Shown: positions 17,752-25,747 of the stretch, piece after piece
How positions within the stretch are numbered: the first letter of the stretch is position 1
Layout: the number at the start of each line of letters is the position of its first letter
Source: Bradyrhizobium sp. Arg816
GTDB lineage: Bacteria; Pseudomonadota; Alphaproteobacteria; Rhizobiales; Xanthobacteraceae
Length of the DNA stretch: 64,000 nucleotides
Assembly: GCF_029989365.1 (NCBI RefSeq)
Contig: NZ_JAPRAQ010000009.1
Span: forward strand, 280,781-344,780
Direction: 5' to 3'
Notes under the pieces: generated by a model
The model's input: the letters and a program-made list of their open reading frames with translations, nothing else
Databases searched by the model: none
Told to the model about the DNA's origin: nothing
Position numbers and translations under genes: made by a program

Positions 17752-18320
17752 TTGCGTTTGAAGCCTGCGCAGTAATTGCTGCGGGGACGCAAAAGATTAG
17801 TGCTGGTGTTACAGCCGGCATGTCGAGAAGGAGCAACCATTAGAGATCCGCGCGCGCGGTGAGCGTCTCCTGGCGGGGCCGCGAAACGGGGAATGTCCGC
17901 TATCTCTCGCCTGCTGCCATCTTCGTGATGAGATCGCCAGACTGCTTGGACAGCCCTGTTTACGAACCTGATGAAGAGCATGCGACGGCTGAAGTGCTGA
18001 ACGCGAAGGAACGCATGGACCCCGCCTGGTGAATGCACGTCGCGTACGTGGCCGCGGTGAAGTGTGCGTTGTTGGTGCAAGGAGTCGGTAATGGTCGAAG
18101 TTGGAAGAGTCGAAGAAAAGCGTAGGAATGAGTTGACTTTGAACGCCCGATTAGGAAGGCGAGATAAAAGGGGCTCGCCGGTCGAACCGCAAGCCATTGG
18201 CATGGCTTGGGTTCTACCGTGCCGGTCGGTCGGGACGCGTGCCGCGCCTTGCATTTTGAGCAATGTAATCAAGGACCTTTTCGGCACCGTAGGCGACTTT
18301 GCGCAACTCGAGGCCCGGCC
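17752..18320 (+). other. Gene-free stretch before the relaxase
   Basis: 569 bp without a credible gene. Likely contents are the right end of the second IS110 copy and the native upstream region of the relaxase gene. An oriT is plausible here because relaxase genes are commonly next to their nick sites, but I see no diagnostic inverted repeat with a nick consensus. Confidence 0.45.
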
Positions 18321-20084
18321 ATGACCGTAGGCGACAGCGATCTGCGTGTTCGGCCCGGGCGCATTGGCAGCACCCGCGCACCTAAACAGAAGAGTTTCAT
18401 CAACCAGGTGCTGCGCGCCGCGAAGAAGGCCGGGCACACCTCTAATCAGTCTGCGATTGGTAGGCGATCCACGGCTTATGGGCGCTCGACGTTTGGCCGC
18501 GGCAGGCTTGCGTTTAGCCGCAGCCGGTTGTTCAGCCCGACGCGGCGCGTCGTGGTGAAAGCGCGCGTTGTTCGCCACAAAGGGCTAGCGTTCCGCTCAG
18601 CACCGTTGTCGGCTCATCTCTCGTATTTGAAGCGCGATGGCGTGACTCGGAGCGGCGAGCGGGCCGAAATGTTCGACGCCGGGAGCGACCGTGCCGACAG
18701 CGCGGCTTTTGCGGAGCGGTGCGAGGACGATCGGCATCATTTTCGGTTCATCGTCTCGCCCGAAGATGCCGGCGAGATGACCGACCTCAGGGCGTTCACC
18801 CGCGACCTCGCCAGGCAGATGGAAGCCGATCTTGGCACGCGGCTCGATTGGGTGGCCGTCGATCACTGGAATACGGACAACCCTCACGTCCATGTTCTCG
18901 TTCGGGGAGTCGATGAGGAGGGGGCTGATCTCGTGATTTCCCGCGACTATATCAGCCGAGGTCTGCGCTCACGCGCTGAGGAACTGGTCGCGATCGAACT
19001 GGGTCCAAAACCGGAGCATGAAATCCGCAATTCGCTAGAACGGGAAGTCACGGCGGAACGATGGACGCGGCTCGATCGGGAGATCCGACTGGCGGCAGAT
19101 GAGACCGGCTCTATCGATCTTCGACCAGAGAACCCCGGCCAGTCCGATCCCGAGATCCGGCGCCTAATGGTCGGTCGCCTTCAACACCTGGAGAAGATGG
19201 GCCTTGCCGCATCCGCCGCACCGGGGGAATGGTTGGTTGGGCTCGAGGCCGAGCGGAGCTTGCGCGACCTTGGCATGCGCGGCGATATTATCAAGACCAT
19301 GCACCGCGCCTTTACCGAGCGTGGGGAAGCGCGCGGCGTGGCCGACTTCGTCGTCGAGGGTGGACAGCCGACGTCCGAGATCATCGGACGGCTGGTCGAC
19401 CGTGGCTTGCATGACGAACTGACTGGCGAGGCCTACGCCCTGATCGATGGAACCGATGGGCGCGCGCATCACGTGCGCTTCCGAGGGGTCGCGGCCTTCG
19501 AACAGGCGCCACCGGTCGGAGGCATTGTCGAAGTCCGACGCTTCGGTCAAGCCGGCGATCCGCGGCCGACCATGGTGCTCGCGACCCGCTCCGATCTCGA
19601 TCTCGGTAGCCAGATCACGGCACGAGGCACGACCTGGCTCGACCATCGGTTGGTTGAACGGGACCCCATGCCGCTCGCCATGGGCGGGTTCGGCCGCGAG
19701 ACCCGAGACGCCATGGAAGCCCGTACCGAGCATCTGATCCAGGAGGGCCTGGCGCGGCGACAGGGTCAACGCATCATCCTGCAGCGCGACCTCTTGAACA
19801 CGTTGCGCCTACGTGAACTAGACGAGGTGGCCGCAAAAGTCACGGCCGACACCGGCCTGCCTCATGTGAAGCCCGCCTCCGGGGAGCATGTGGCGGGCAC
19901 GTATCGTCAACGTCTGACGCTCACCTCGGGACGCTTCGCCATGATCGACAATGGGCTCGGCTTCCAACTTGTGCCCTGGTCGCGCGAACTCGAGAAGAGG
20001 CTTGGCCAACACGTCACCGGCGTCGTGAAGGACGGCGGTGGCATCGAATGGGGCCTTAGTCGCAAGCGCGACCTCGGCCTGTAG
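18321..20084 (+). CDS. Relaxase (DUF3363-type, VirD2/TraI-like)
   Basis: 587 residues from ATG 18321. It should nick oriT and pilot the transferred strand. The N-terminal basic region begins DSDLRVRPGRIGSTRAPKQK; then comes the relaxase core (RHHFRFIVSPEDAGEMTDLR) and the metal-binding His triad in NPHVHVLVRG near residue 198. The C-terminal half is the DUF3363 region. The gene is intact although two IS110 copies sit just upstream. The traG gene follows after 36 bp. Confidence 0.92.
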   Translation: MTVGDSDLRVRPGRIGSTRAPKQKSFINQVLRAAKKAGHTSNQSAIGRRSTAYGRSTFGRGRLAFSRSRLFSPTRRVVVKARVVRHKGLAFRSAPLSAHLSYLKRDGVTRSGERAEMFDAGSDRADSAAFAERCEDDRHHFRFIVSPEDAGEMTDLRAFTRDLARQMEADLGTRLDWVAVDHWNTDNPHVHVLVRGVDEEGADLVISRDYISRGLRSRAEELVAIELGPKPEHEIRNSLEREVTAERWTRLDREIRLAADETGSIDLRPENPGQSDPEIRRLMVGRLQHLEKMGLAASAAPGEWLVGLEAERSLRDLGMRGDIIKTMHRAFTERGEARGVADFVVEGGQPTSEIIGRLVDRGLHDELTGEAYALIDGTDGRAHHVRFRGVAAFEQAPPVGGIVEVRRFGQAGDPRPTMVLATRSDLDLGSQITARGTTWLDHRLVERDPMPLAMGGFGRETRDAMEARTEHLIQEGLARRQGQRIILQRDLLNTLRLRELDEVAAKVTADTGLPHVKPASGEHVAGTYRQRLTLTSGRFAMIDNGLGFQLVPWSRELEKRLGQHVTGVVKDGGGIEWGLSRKRDLGL

Positions 20085-20120
20085 CAACCTCGTCAATTCA
20101 GTTGCGGAAGGGCGTTCGGG

Positions 20121-22109
20121 ATGTCCGGAACCAAAATCCTCTGGGGACAGGTGATCGTCGTCGGCCTGATCGTTTTGCTGGCCATCTGGGGAGCAACCGA
20201 GTGGACGGCTTGGCGGCTCGGCTGGCAACCGGAGCTCGGGCGGCCCTGGTTCGAGTTGTCGGGCTTCAAGGTCTATTACCCGCCCGTTTTCTTCTGGTGG
20301 TGGTTCGTCTACGACGCCTATGCGCCGCAGGTCTTTGTCGAGGGTGCCTTCATCGCGGCGTCGGGGACCTTCGTTTCGATCGCGGCGGCGATCGGCATGT
20401 CAGTGTGGCGGGCGCGCGAGGCCAAGAATGTCGAGACCTATGGTTCGGCGCGCTGGGCTGATGCGGAGGAGGTTCGAGCGGCGGGATTACTCGGTCCGGA
20501 CGGTGTGGTGCTCGGCAAGCTCGATCGCGACTACCTCCGCCATGACGGACCGGAGCACGTCTTGTGTTTTGCACCCACCAGATCCGGCAAGGGCGTCGGT
20601 CTTGTCGTACCCACGCTGCTGGCTTGGCCCGGCTCGGCCATCGTTCACGACATCAAGGGCGAGAACTGGCAACTGACCGCGGGCTTTCGCTCGCGGCATG
20701 GCCGCGTTCTCTTGTTCGACCCCACCAACCCGAAGTCGTCAGCCTACAATCCGCTCCTCGAAGTCCGGCGCGGGGAATGGGAGGTGCGCGACGTCCAGAA
20801 CGTGGCCGACGTCCTGGTCGATCCCGAAGGCTCGCTCGACAAGCGGAACCACTGGGAGAAGACCAGTCATTCCCTCTTGGTCGGTGCCATCCTCCATGTC
20901 CTCTATGCCGAGGTCGACAAGACCTTGGCCGGCGTCGCAGCTTTCCTGTCCGATCCGAAGCGGCCGATCGAGGCGACGCTGAAGGCGATGATGACCACGC
21001 CGCACCTCAGCGAGCAGGGTGCTCATCCTGTGGTCGCCTCGACCGCGCGCGAACTCCTCAATAAATCCGAGAACGAGCGGTCCGGCGTCTTGTCCACCGC
21101 GATGTCGTTTCTCGGGCTTTACCGCGATCCCGTCGTGGCCCAGGTGACCTGTCGCTGCGACTGGCGGATCGCCGATCTGATCGCAGACCGCCGCCCTACG
21201 ACGCTTTACCTGGTGGTGCCGCCGTCCGATATCTCGCGGACCAAACCATTGATCCGTCTGGTGCTGAATCAGATTGGACGGCGCCTGACCGAGGACTTGC
21301 ACGCCCGCGACCGCCGGCATCGAGTCCTGATGATGCTTGACGAGTTCTCGGCACTCGGGCGGCTTGATTTCTTTGAGTCCGCGCTCGCCTTCATGGCGGG
21401 GTACGGCATCAAGAGTTTCTTGATCGCGCAGTCGCTCAATCAGATCGAGAAGGCCTACGGGCCCAACAACGCCATTCTCGACAATTGCCACGTCCGCGTC
21501 AGCTTCGCGACCAACGACGAGCGGACCGCCAAGCGCGTGTCCGACGCGCTCGGCACGGCGACGGAGATGCGGGCGATGAAGAATTATGCCGGTCACAGGT
21601 TGAACCCATGGCTGGGGCACCTGATGGTCTCGCGTCAGGAGACGGCGAGGCCGCTGCTGACCCCGGGCGAGGTCATGCAGCTTCCGCCGGCGGACGAGAT
21701 CGTCATGGTGGCAGGGATGGCGCCGATCCGGGCGAAGAAGGTCCGCTACTACGAAGATCGGCGGTTCACCGAGCGGGTTCTGCCGCCGCCCGATCCGGCG
21801 AGCGCCAGCCGATCGCAGCGAACCGATGGATGGTCAGCGCTCGGACCGCTGAAGCCGACGGCAGGTCCGACTGACAAAGCTGCGGAGGCCGAGGAGGACA
21901 CGGCGAACAGCGGGCTCCGTCGTGAGCCGGAACTCCCCGATCACGTCGCGATCGTCAAGGAAACGACCGAACCGACGCCGGCAGAGGAATTTGCCGCCGT
22001 TCTTGATGATGACGACGATGCGGTCCGTCAGTCCCGGCTCATACGCCAACAAATGCGCGGTGTCGCCCGTCAAGTCGCCATGGACCCGAATGACGGTATG
22101 GAGCTCTGA
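20121..22109 (+). CDS. traG: Type IV coupling protein TraG/VirD4
   Basis: 662 residues. Inner-membrane ATPase linking the relaxosome to the mating channel. Two N-terminal transmembrane segments lie around residues 10-30 and 65-100, followed by Walker A APTRSGKGVGLVVPTLL near residue 152 and Walker B VLMMLDEFSALGRLDFF near residue 405. The acidic C-terminal tail is typical of this branch. It lies between the relaxase and an RHH gene, the canonical order. Confidence 0.95.
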   Translation: MSGTKILWGQVIVVGLIVLLAIWGATEWTAWRLGWQPELGRPWFELSGFKVYYPPVFFWWWFVYDAYAPQVFVEGAFIAASGTFVSIAAAIGMSVWRAREAKNVETYGSARWADAEEVRAAGLLGPDGVVLGKLDRDYLRHDGPEHVLCFAPTRSGKGVGLVVPTLLAWPGSAIVHDIKGENWQLTAGFRSRHGRVLLFDPTNPKSSAYNPLLEVRRGEWEVRDVQNVADVLVDPEGSLDKRNHWEKTSHSLLVGAILHVLYAEVDKTLAGVAAFLSDPKRPIEATLKAMMTTPHLSEQGAHPVVASTARELLNKSENERSGVLSTAMSFLGLYRDPVVAQVTCRCDWRIADLIADRRPTTLYLVVPPSDISRTKPLIRLVLNQIGRRLTEDLHARDRRHRVLMMLDEFSALGRLDFFESALAFMAGYGIKSFLIAQSLNQIEKAYGPNNAILDNCHVRVSFATNDERTAKRVSDALGTATEMRAMKNYAGHRLNPWLGHLMVSRQETARPLLTPGEVMQLPPADEIVMVAGMAPIRAKKVRYYEDRRFTERVLPPPDPASASRSQRTDGWSALGPLKPTAGPTDKAAEAEEDTANSGLRREPELPDHVAIVKETTEPTPAEEFAAVLDDDDDAVRQSRLIRQQMRGVARQVAMDPNDGMEL

Positions 22110-22115
22110 GGCAAT

Positions 22116-22541
22116 ATGCGTGACCGGATGAACGTCTACTTCCCGCCCGAGCTTCTGAAACAGATCTCCGAGCTTGCCGATCGGAAGAAGCTATCCCGGT
22201 CTGCGATCGTGGAAGCGGCGGTTGCTTCGTTTTTGTCGCCGGATGGAGCGGACAGGCGGGAGGCGGCGTTTACCCGTCGCCTGGATCGGCTGTCGCGTCA
22301 GATGCAGAGGCTGGAACGCGACGTTGGTTTGACGGCGGAGACCTTGGCCCTGTTCATCCGTTTCTGGCTGACGATCACGCCACCACTGCCCAACGACGCG
22401 CAGGCGACCGCGCAGGCAAAAGGCCGGGAGCGATTTGAGGGATTTGTCGAGGCGCTTGGGCGCCGTTTGCAAAAAGGGCAAAACTTTCTGCGCGAGATTC
22501 CAGAAGATATCCGCCGTCAGGAACCGGCCGAAGAAACCTGA
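22116..22541 (+). CDS. Ribbon-helix-helix (CopG-like) protein
   Basis: 141 residues (start 22116, or Met 5 at 22128). The N-terminal RHH fold MNVYFPPELLKQISELADRK, KLSRSAIVEAAVASFLS is followed by a helical C-terminal half with a hydrophobic segment ALFIRFWLTITPPLP. Homologues always lie between traG and trbB in these clusters and probably act in relaxosome regulation. Here trbB is displaced 1.6 kb downstream by the MFS insertion. Confidence 0.87.
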   Translation: MRDRMNVYFPPELLKQISELADRKKLSRSAIVEAAVASFLSPDGADRREAAFTRRLDRLSRQMQRLERDVGLTAETLALFIRFWLTITPPLPNDAQATAQAKGRERFEGFVEALGRRLQKGQNFLREIPEDIRRQEPAEET

Positions 22542-22577
22542 TTGAACCACGTAGCGAGACCATTGCGCCGGTCCTTC

Positions 22578-22598
22578 TTTTTCTACGCCAGCCTACGA
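22578..22598 (+). repeat. 21-bp direct repeat, left copy
   Basis: Begins TTTTTCTACGCCAGCCTACG and is identical over 21 bp to 24065-24085. A nearly matching CCTTC precedes both copies. The two copies bracket the MFS transporter gene. Confidence 0.85.
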
Positions 22599-22673
22599 CC
22601 GCAGCGATTTAGCCGAACTGACAAAAGCTGGACGCGCTATCGGCTCGAGCGAGCTGAGAGCAGAGGGGCCAGC

Positions 22674-24002
22674 ATGCAAATCTCAACAGCATGGCGTCGA
22701 ATCGCGCGCGTTTTTCTTCCTTTTGTAGCTGGGTACTATCTCTCGTATCTGTTTCGAACGATCAACGCTCTGATCGCCAGCCATCTCAGCTCGGATACCG
22801 GGGTTGGGGCTGCCGATCTCGGGTTGCTTACGTCAGTCTATTTCCTTGTTTTCGCAGCGGCGCAGATTCCCATCGGTATATTGTTGGACCGCTTTGGTCC
22901 GCGTCGCGTCCAGAGTGTTCTGCTCTTGGTCGCAGCAGCGGGCGCCGGATTGTTCGCGGTATCGACCGGCTTCCTGTCACTTTTGATCGCGCGTGCAATG
23001 ATCGGGCTTGGTGTAGCGGCGGCGCTCACGGCAGGACTGAAGTCCATCATCCTTTGGTTCCCCAGGGAGCGAGCCGCCCTACTCAACGGCTACATGATCG
23101 CGCTGGGGTCGCTAGGAGCGGTGACCGCTACGGCTCCCGTCGAACACCTGCTCGCTTGGATGGGCTGGCGGCAGCTCTTTGAGATCCTGGCGGCCGCTAC
23201 CGGTGCGACGGCCATTCTCATCTACGTCGTAGTGCCTGAACGAGGCATTGCCCCATCAACAGCGTCCACCAACCTCAGCTCAGTTTTCAGAGACCGGCGC
23301 TTTTGGCGAATGGCCCCGTTGTCGGCGACTTGCGTTGGATCGGCCTGGTCCCTGCAGGGATTGTGGGCATCGCCGTGGCTGACGGACGTAGAGGGGCTTG
23401 ATCGCGCAAGTCTCGTCAGACAGCTTTTCATGATGTCCATCGCATTGAGCGGTGGCGCCTGGCTGTTCGGCATGACCGTCCACTACGTCAAACGAAGAGG
23501 AATCGGGGCGGAGACGATATTAGCGATAGTTGCAGTTCTGTTCATCGCAGCTGAATTAGCCTTGATCCTGCGAGCGCCTCTGCCGTCCATCTTGCCATGG
23601 TCCCTTGTCGCAATTGTCGGAACGGCAACCGTGGTCAGCTTCGCGGTGATAGCGGATTACTTCCCGCCGGAGCTTGCCGGTCGTGCCAATGGAGCCTTGA
23701 ACGTCTTGCACTTTGGTTGGGCATTTCTGGCACAATACGCGACAGGCCTGATCCTGGAGCAATGGTCTGCGAATGATGGCCATAGACCCGTCCAAGCCTA
23801 TCAAGTCGCGTTCGGTCTCAACGTGGCGCTGCAGATCGCGGCGTTGGTCTGGTTCGCGTTGCCTTGGCGCGGATCCGTCGCTTCAGGGATGAGTTCGATC
23901 CTCTTCTTCAAGCCGGCTGATGCTTCCTTCGTTGGCGAGTCAGTTGGGTTGTATGAAAATTCGGTCATCCTCTTGCCCGCGGATGACAATGCGGAGTGGT
24001 GA
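22674..24002 (+). CDS. MFS transporter inserted in the tra/trb cluster
   Basis: 442 residues from ATG 22674, preceded by AGAGGGG. It is a twelve-helix major facilitator with the signature GILLDRFGPRRVQSVLLLVA between helices 2 and 3 and repeated hydrophobic segments throughout. The substrate is unknown. It is not part of the conserved trb operon and lies between two copies of a 21-bp repeat, so it looks like cargo. No transposase accompanies it. Confidence 0.88.
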   Translation: MQISTAWRRIARVFLPFVAGYYLSYLFRTINALIASHLSSDTGVGAADLGLLTSVYFLVFAAAQIPIGILLDRFGPRRVQSVLLLVAAAGAGLFAVSTGFLSLLIARAMIGLGVAAALTAGLKSIILWFPRERAALLNGYMIALGSLGAVTATAPVEHLLAWMGWRQLFEILAAATGATAILIYVVVPERGIAPSTASTNLSSVFRDRRFWRMAPLSATCVGSAWSLQGLWASPWLTDVEGLDRASLVRQLFMMSIALSGGAWLFGMTVHYVKRRGIGAETILAIVAVLFIAAELALILRAPLPSILPWSLVAIVGTATVVSFAVIADYFPPELAGRANGALNVLHFGWAFLAQYATGLILEQWSANDGHRPVQAYQVAFGLNVALQIAALVWFALPWRGSVASGMSSILFFKPADASFVGESVGLYENSVILLPADDNAEW

Positions 24003-24064
24003 GCAGCGATTCGCGGCGAACGGATATAATTAAGTAGCCGTCAAATGCCAGTTCTCAGTCTTCC

Positions 24065-24085
24065 TTTTTCTACGCCAGCCTACGA
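24065..24085 (+). repeat. 21-bp direct repeat, right copy
   Basis: Identical to 22578-22598, in the same orientation, 1487 bp apart. It lies 87 bp upstream of the trbB start. Confidence 0.85.
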
Positions 24086-24171
24086 TCACCGAAAGCGCTT
24101 GTTGCGCCAAGTCCATTGGTGCCTTTTCTAATGATCCCCATCTGAGCGCGCTCTTTGAGCGTCCTCATTAG

Positions 24172-25146
24172 GTGGGGCGAACGGTGGCAATCCATTCCAT
24201 TCAATCGGAAGCGAGTTCGCGCGGCGCGCGAATGCTGCGCAGCGCGCTTGGCTCTGCGATTGCCGGCTACCTCGAAGACGAATCGATCATCGAGGTGATG
24301 CTCAATCCGGATGGGCGGTTGTGGATCGACCGGTTGTCGAATGGCCTGATCGACACAGGCGAAACACTGTCGGCGGTGGACGGCGAGCGCATTGTTCGTC
24401 TGGTAGCGCACCACGTAGGTGCGGAGGTGCATGCCGGCGCGCCGCGGGTCTCGGCCGAATTGCCTGGGACCGGCGAGCGCTTCGAAGGTCTGTTGCCTCC
24501 GGTCGTTGCGGCACCGGCCTTTGCGATCCGCAAGCCCGCTGTCGCCGTGTTTACGCTCGACGACTACGTCGGCAGGGGGATCATGACCTCGGAGCAGGCC
24601 AAGATCCTGCAGAACGCGGTTGCCGCACGGAAGAACATTCTGGTCGCCGGCGGGACATCGACCGGCAAGACAACATTGACGAATGCGCTCCTGGCCGAGG
24701 TGGCAAAGAGTTCCGATCGGGTCGTGCTGATCGAAGATACGCGCGAACTGCAGTGCAAGGCGCCCAATCTCGTGGCTTTGCGGACCAAAGATGGCGTGGC
24801 CACGCTATCGGATCTCGTTCGTTCCTCGCTGCGACTGCGTCCTGACCGCATTCCGGTCGGCGAAGTTCGCGGTGCCGAAGCACTCGATCTGCTCAAGGCC
24901 TGGGGCACAGGCCACCCCGGCGGCATTGGGACCATTCACGCGGGCAGTGCGCTAGGTGCGTTGCGGCGGCTCGAGCAACTCATCCAGGAAGCCGTCATCA
25001 CGGTTCCTCGCGCTTTGATCGCCGAGACCATCAATCTCATCGCCGTGCTCGCGGGGCGCGGCGCCGACCGTCGCCTCGCAGAACTCGCCCTCGTCACGGG
25101 ACTTGGACCCGCCGGCGACTACAGTCTTTCATCAGCAGGAGACTGA
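24172..25146 (+). CDS. trbB: Conjugation ATPase TrbB (VirB11 family)
   Basis: 324 residues from GTG 24172; GTG 24184 is a possible later start. Hexameric secretion ATPase at the cytoplasmic face of the mating channel. Walker A is VAGGTSTGKTTLTNALL, the Asp box VVLIEDTRELQC and the His box GTGHPGGIGTIHAGSALG. It is the first gene of a tightly packed trb operon. Confidence 0.95.
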   Translation: MGRTVAIHSIQSEASSRGARMLRSALGSAIAGYLEDESIIEVMLNPDGRLWIDRLSNGLIDTGETLSAVDGERIVRLVAHHVGAEVHAGAPRVSAELPGTGERFEGLLPPVVAAPAFAIRKPAVAVFTLDDYVGRGIMTSEQAKILQNAVAARKNILVAGGTSTGKTTLTNALLAEVAKSSDRVVLIEDTRELQCKAPNLVALRTKDGVATLSDLVRSSLRLRPDRIPVGEVRGAEALDLLKAWGTGHPGGIGTIHAGSALGALRRLEQLIQEAVITVPRALIAETINLIAVLAGRGADRRLAELALVTGLGPAGDYSLSSAGD

Positions 25147-25147
25147 C

Positions 25148-25474
25148 ATGCGTCCGCAATTTCGCTTTCGTCGAGATACCGCTTCACTAGCCATGTCCGG
25201 GATGGTTCTTTTGGCGTCGGCGCCGGCATGGGCTGCCGGCTCGAACATGCCGTGGGAACAGCCGCTCAACCAGATCTTGCAGTCGGTGGAAGGGCCGGTC
25301 GCCAAGATCATCGCCGTCATCATCATCGTCGTGACGGGGCTCACGCTCGCGTTCGGGGACTCGTCAGGTGGTTTCCGCAGGCTGATCCAAATCGTGTTCG
25401 GTCTGTCGATCGCGTTTGCCGCCTCGAGTTTCTTCCTGTCGTTCTTCTCCTTCGGCGGCGGCGTGGTGATCTGA
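25148..25474 (+). CDS. trbC: Conjugative pilin precursor TrbC (VirB2 family)
   Basis: 108 residues. A signal peptide ending near APAWAAG is followed by two hydrophobic helices (VAKIIAVIIIVVTGLTLAFG and LIQIVFGLSIAFAASSFFLS). It is the main pilus subunit and the expected substrate of TraF at 13514. The stop overlaps the trbD start (TGATG). Confidence 0.92.
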   Translation: MRPQFRFRRDTASLAMSGMVLLASAPAWAAGSNMPWEQPLNQILQSVEGPVAKIIAVIIIVVTGLTLAFGDSSGGFRRLIQIVFGLSIAFAASSFFLSFFSFGGGVVI

Positions 25475-25737
25475 TGGATGAACCGGTCAAAGGCTTTGTC
25501 GTGCCCGTTCACCGCGCGCTCACTGAGCCAATCTTGATGGGCGGGGCGCCGCGGTCGGTTGCAATTGTCAACGGCACGCTTGCGGCAGCCCTTGGGCTCG
25601 GACTGAGGCTCTGGATCGCGGGTCTTGTCCTCTGGTTCATCGGCCACATGGCCGCCGTCTGGGCCGCCAAGCGCGATCCCGCCTTTGTCGACGTGGTGCG
25701 CCGACACTTGCGCATTCCCAGCCATCTTAACGTCTGA
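25474..25737 (+). CDS. trbD: Conjugal transfer protein TrbD (VirB3 family)
   Basis: 87 residues. A small inner-membrane protein that begins VHRALTEPILMGGAPRS, the family signature, followed by one or two transmembrane segments. It overlaps trbC by one base and precedes trbE, with which VirB3 proteins associate. Confidence 0.92.
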   Translation: MDEPVKGFVVPVHRALTEPILMGGAPRSVAIVNGTLAAALGLGLRLWIAGLVLWFIGHMAAVWAAKRDPAFVDVVRRHLRIPSHLNV

Positions 25738-25747
25738 GCACTTGATC

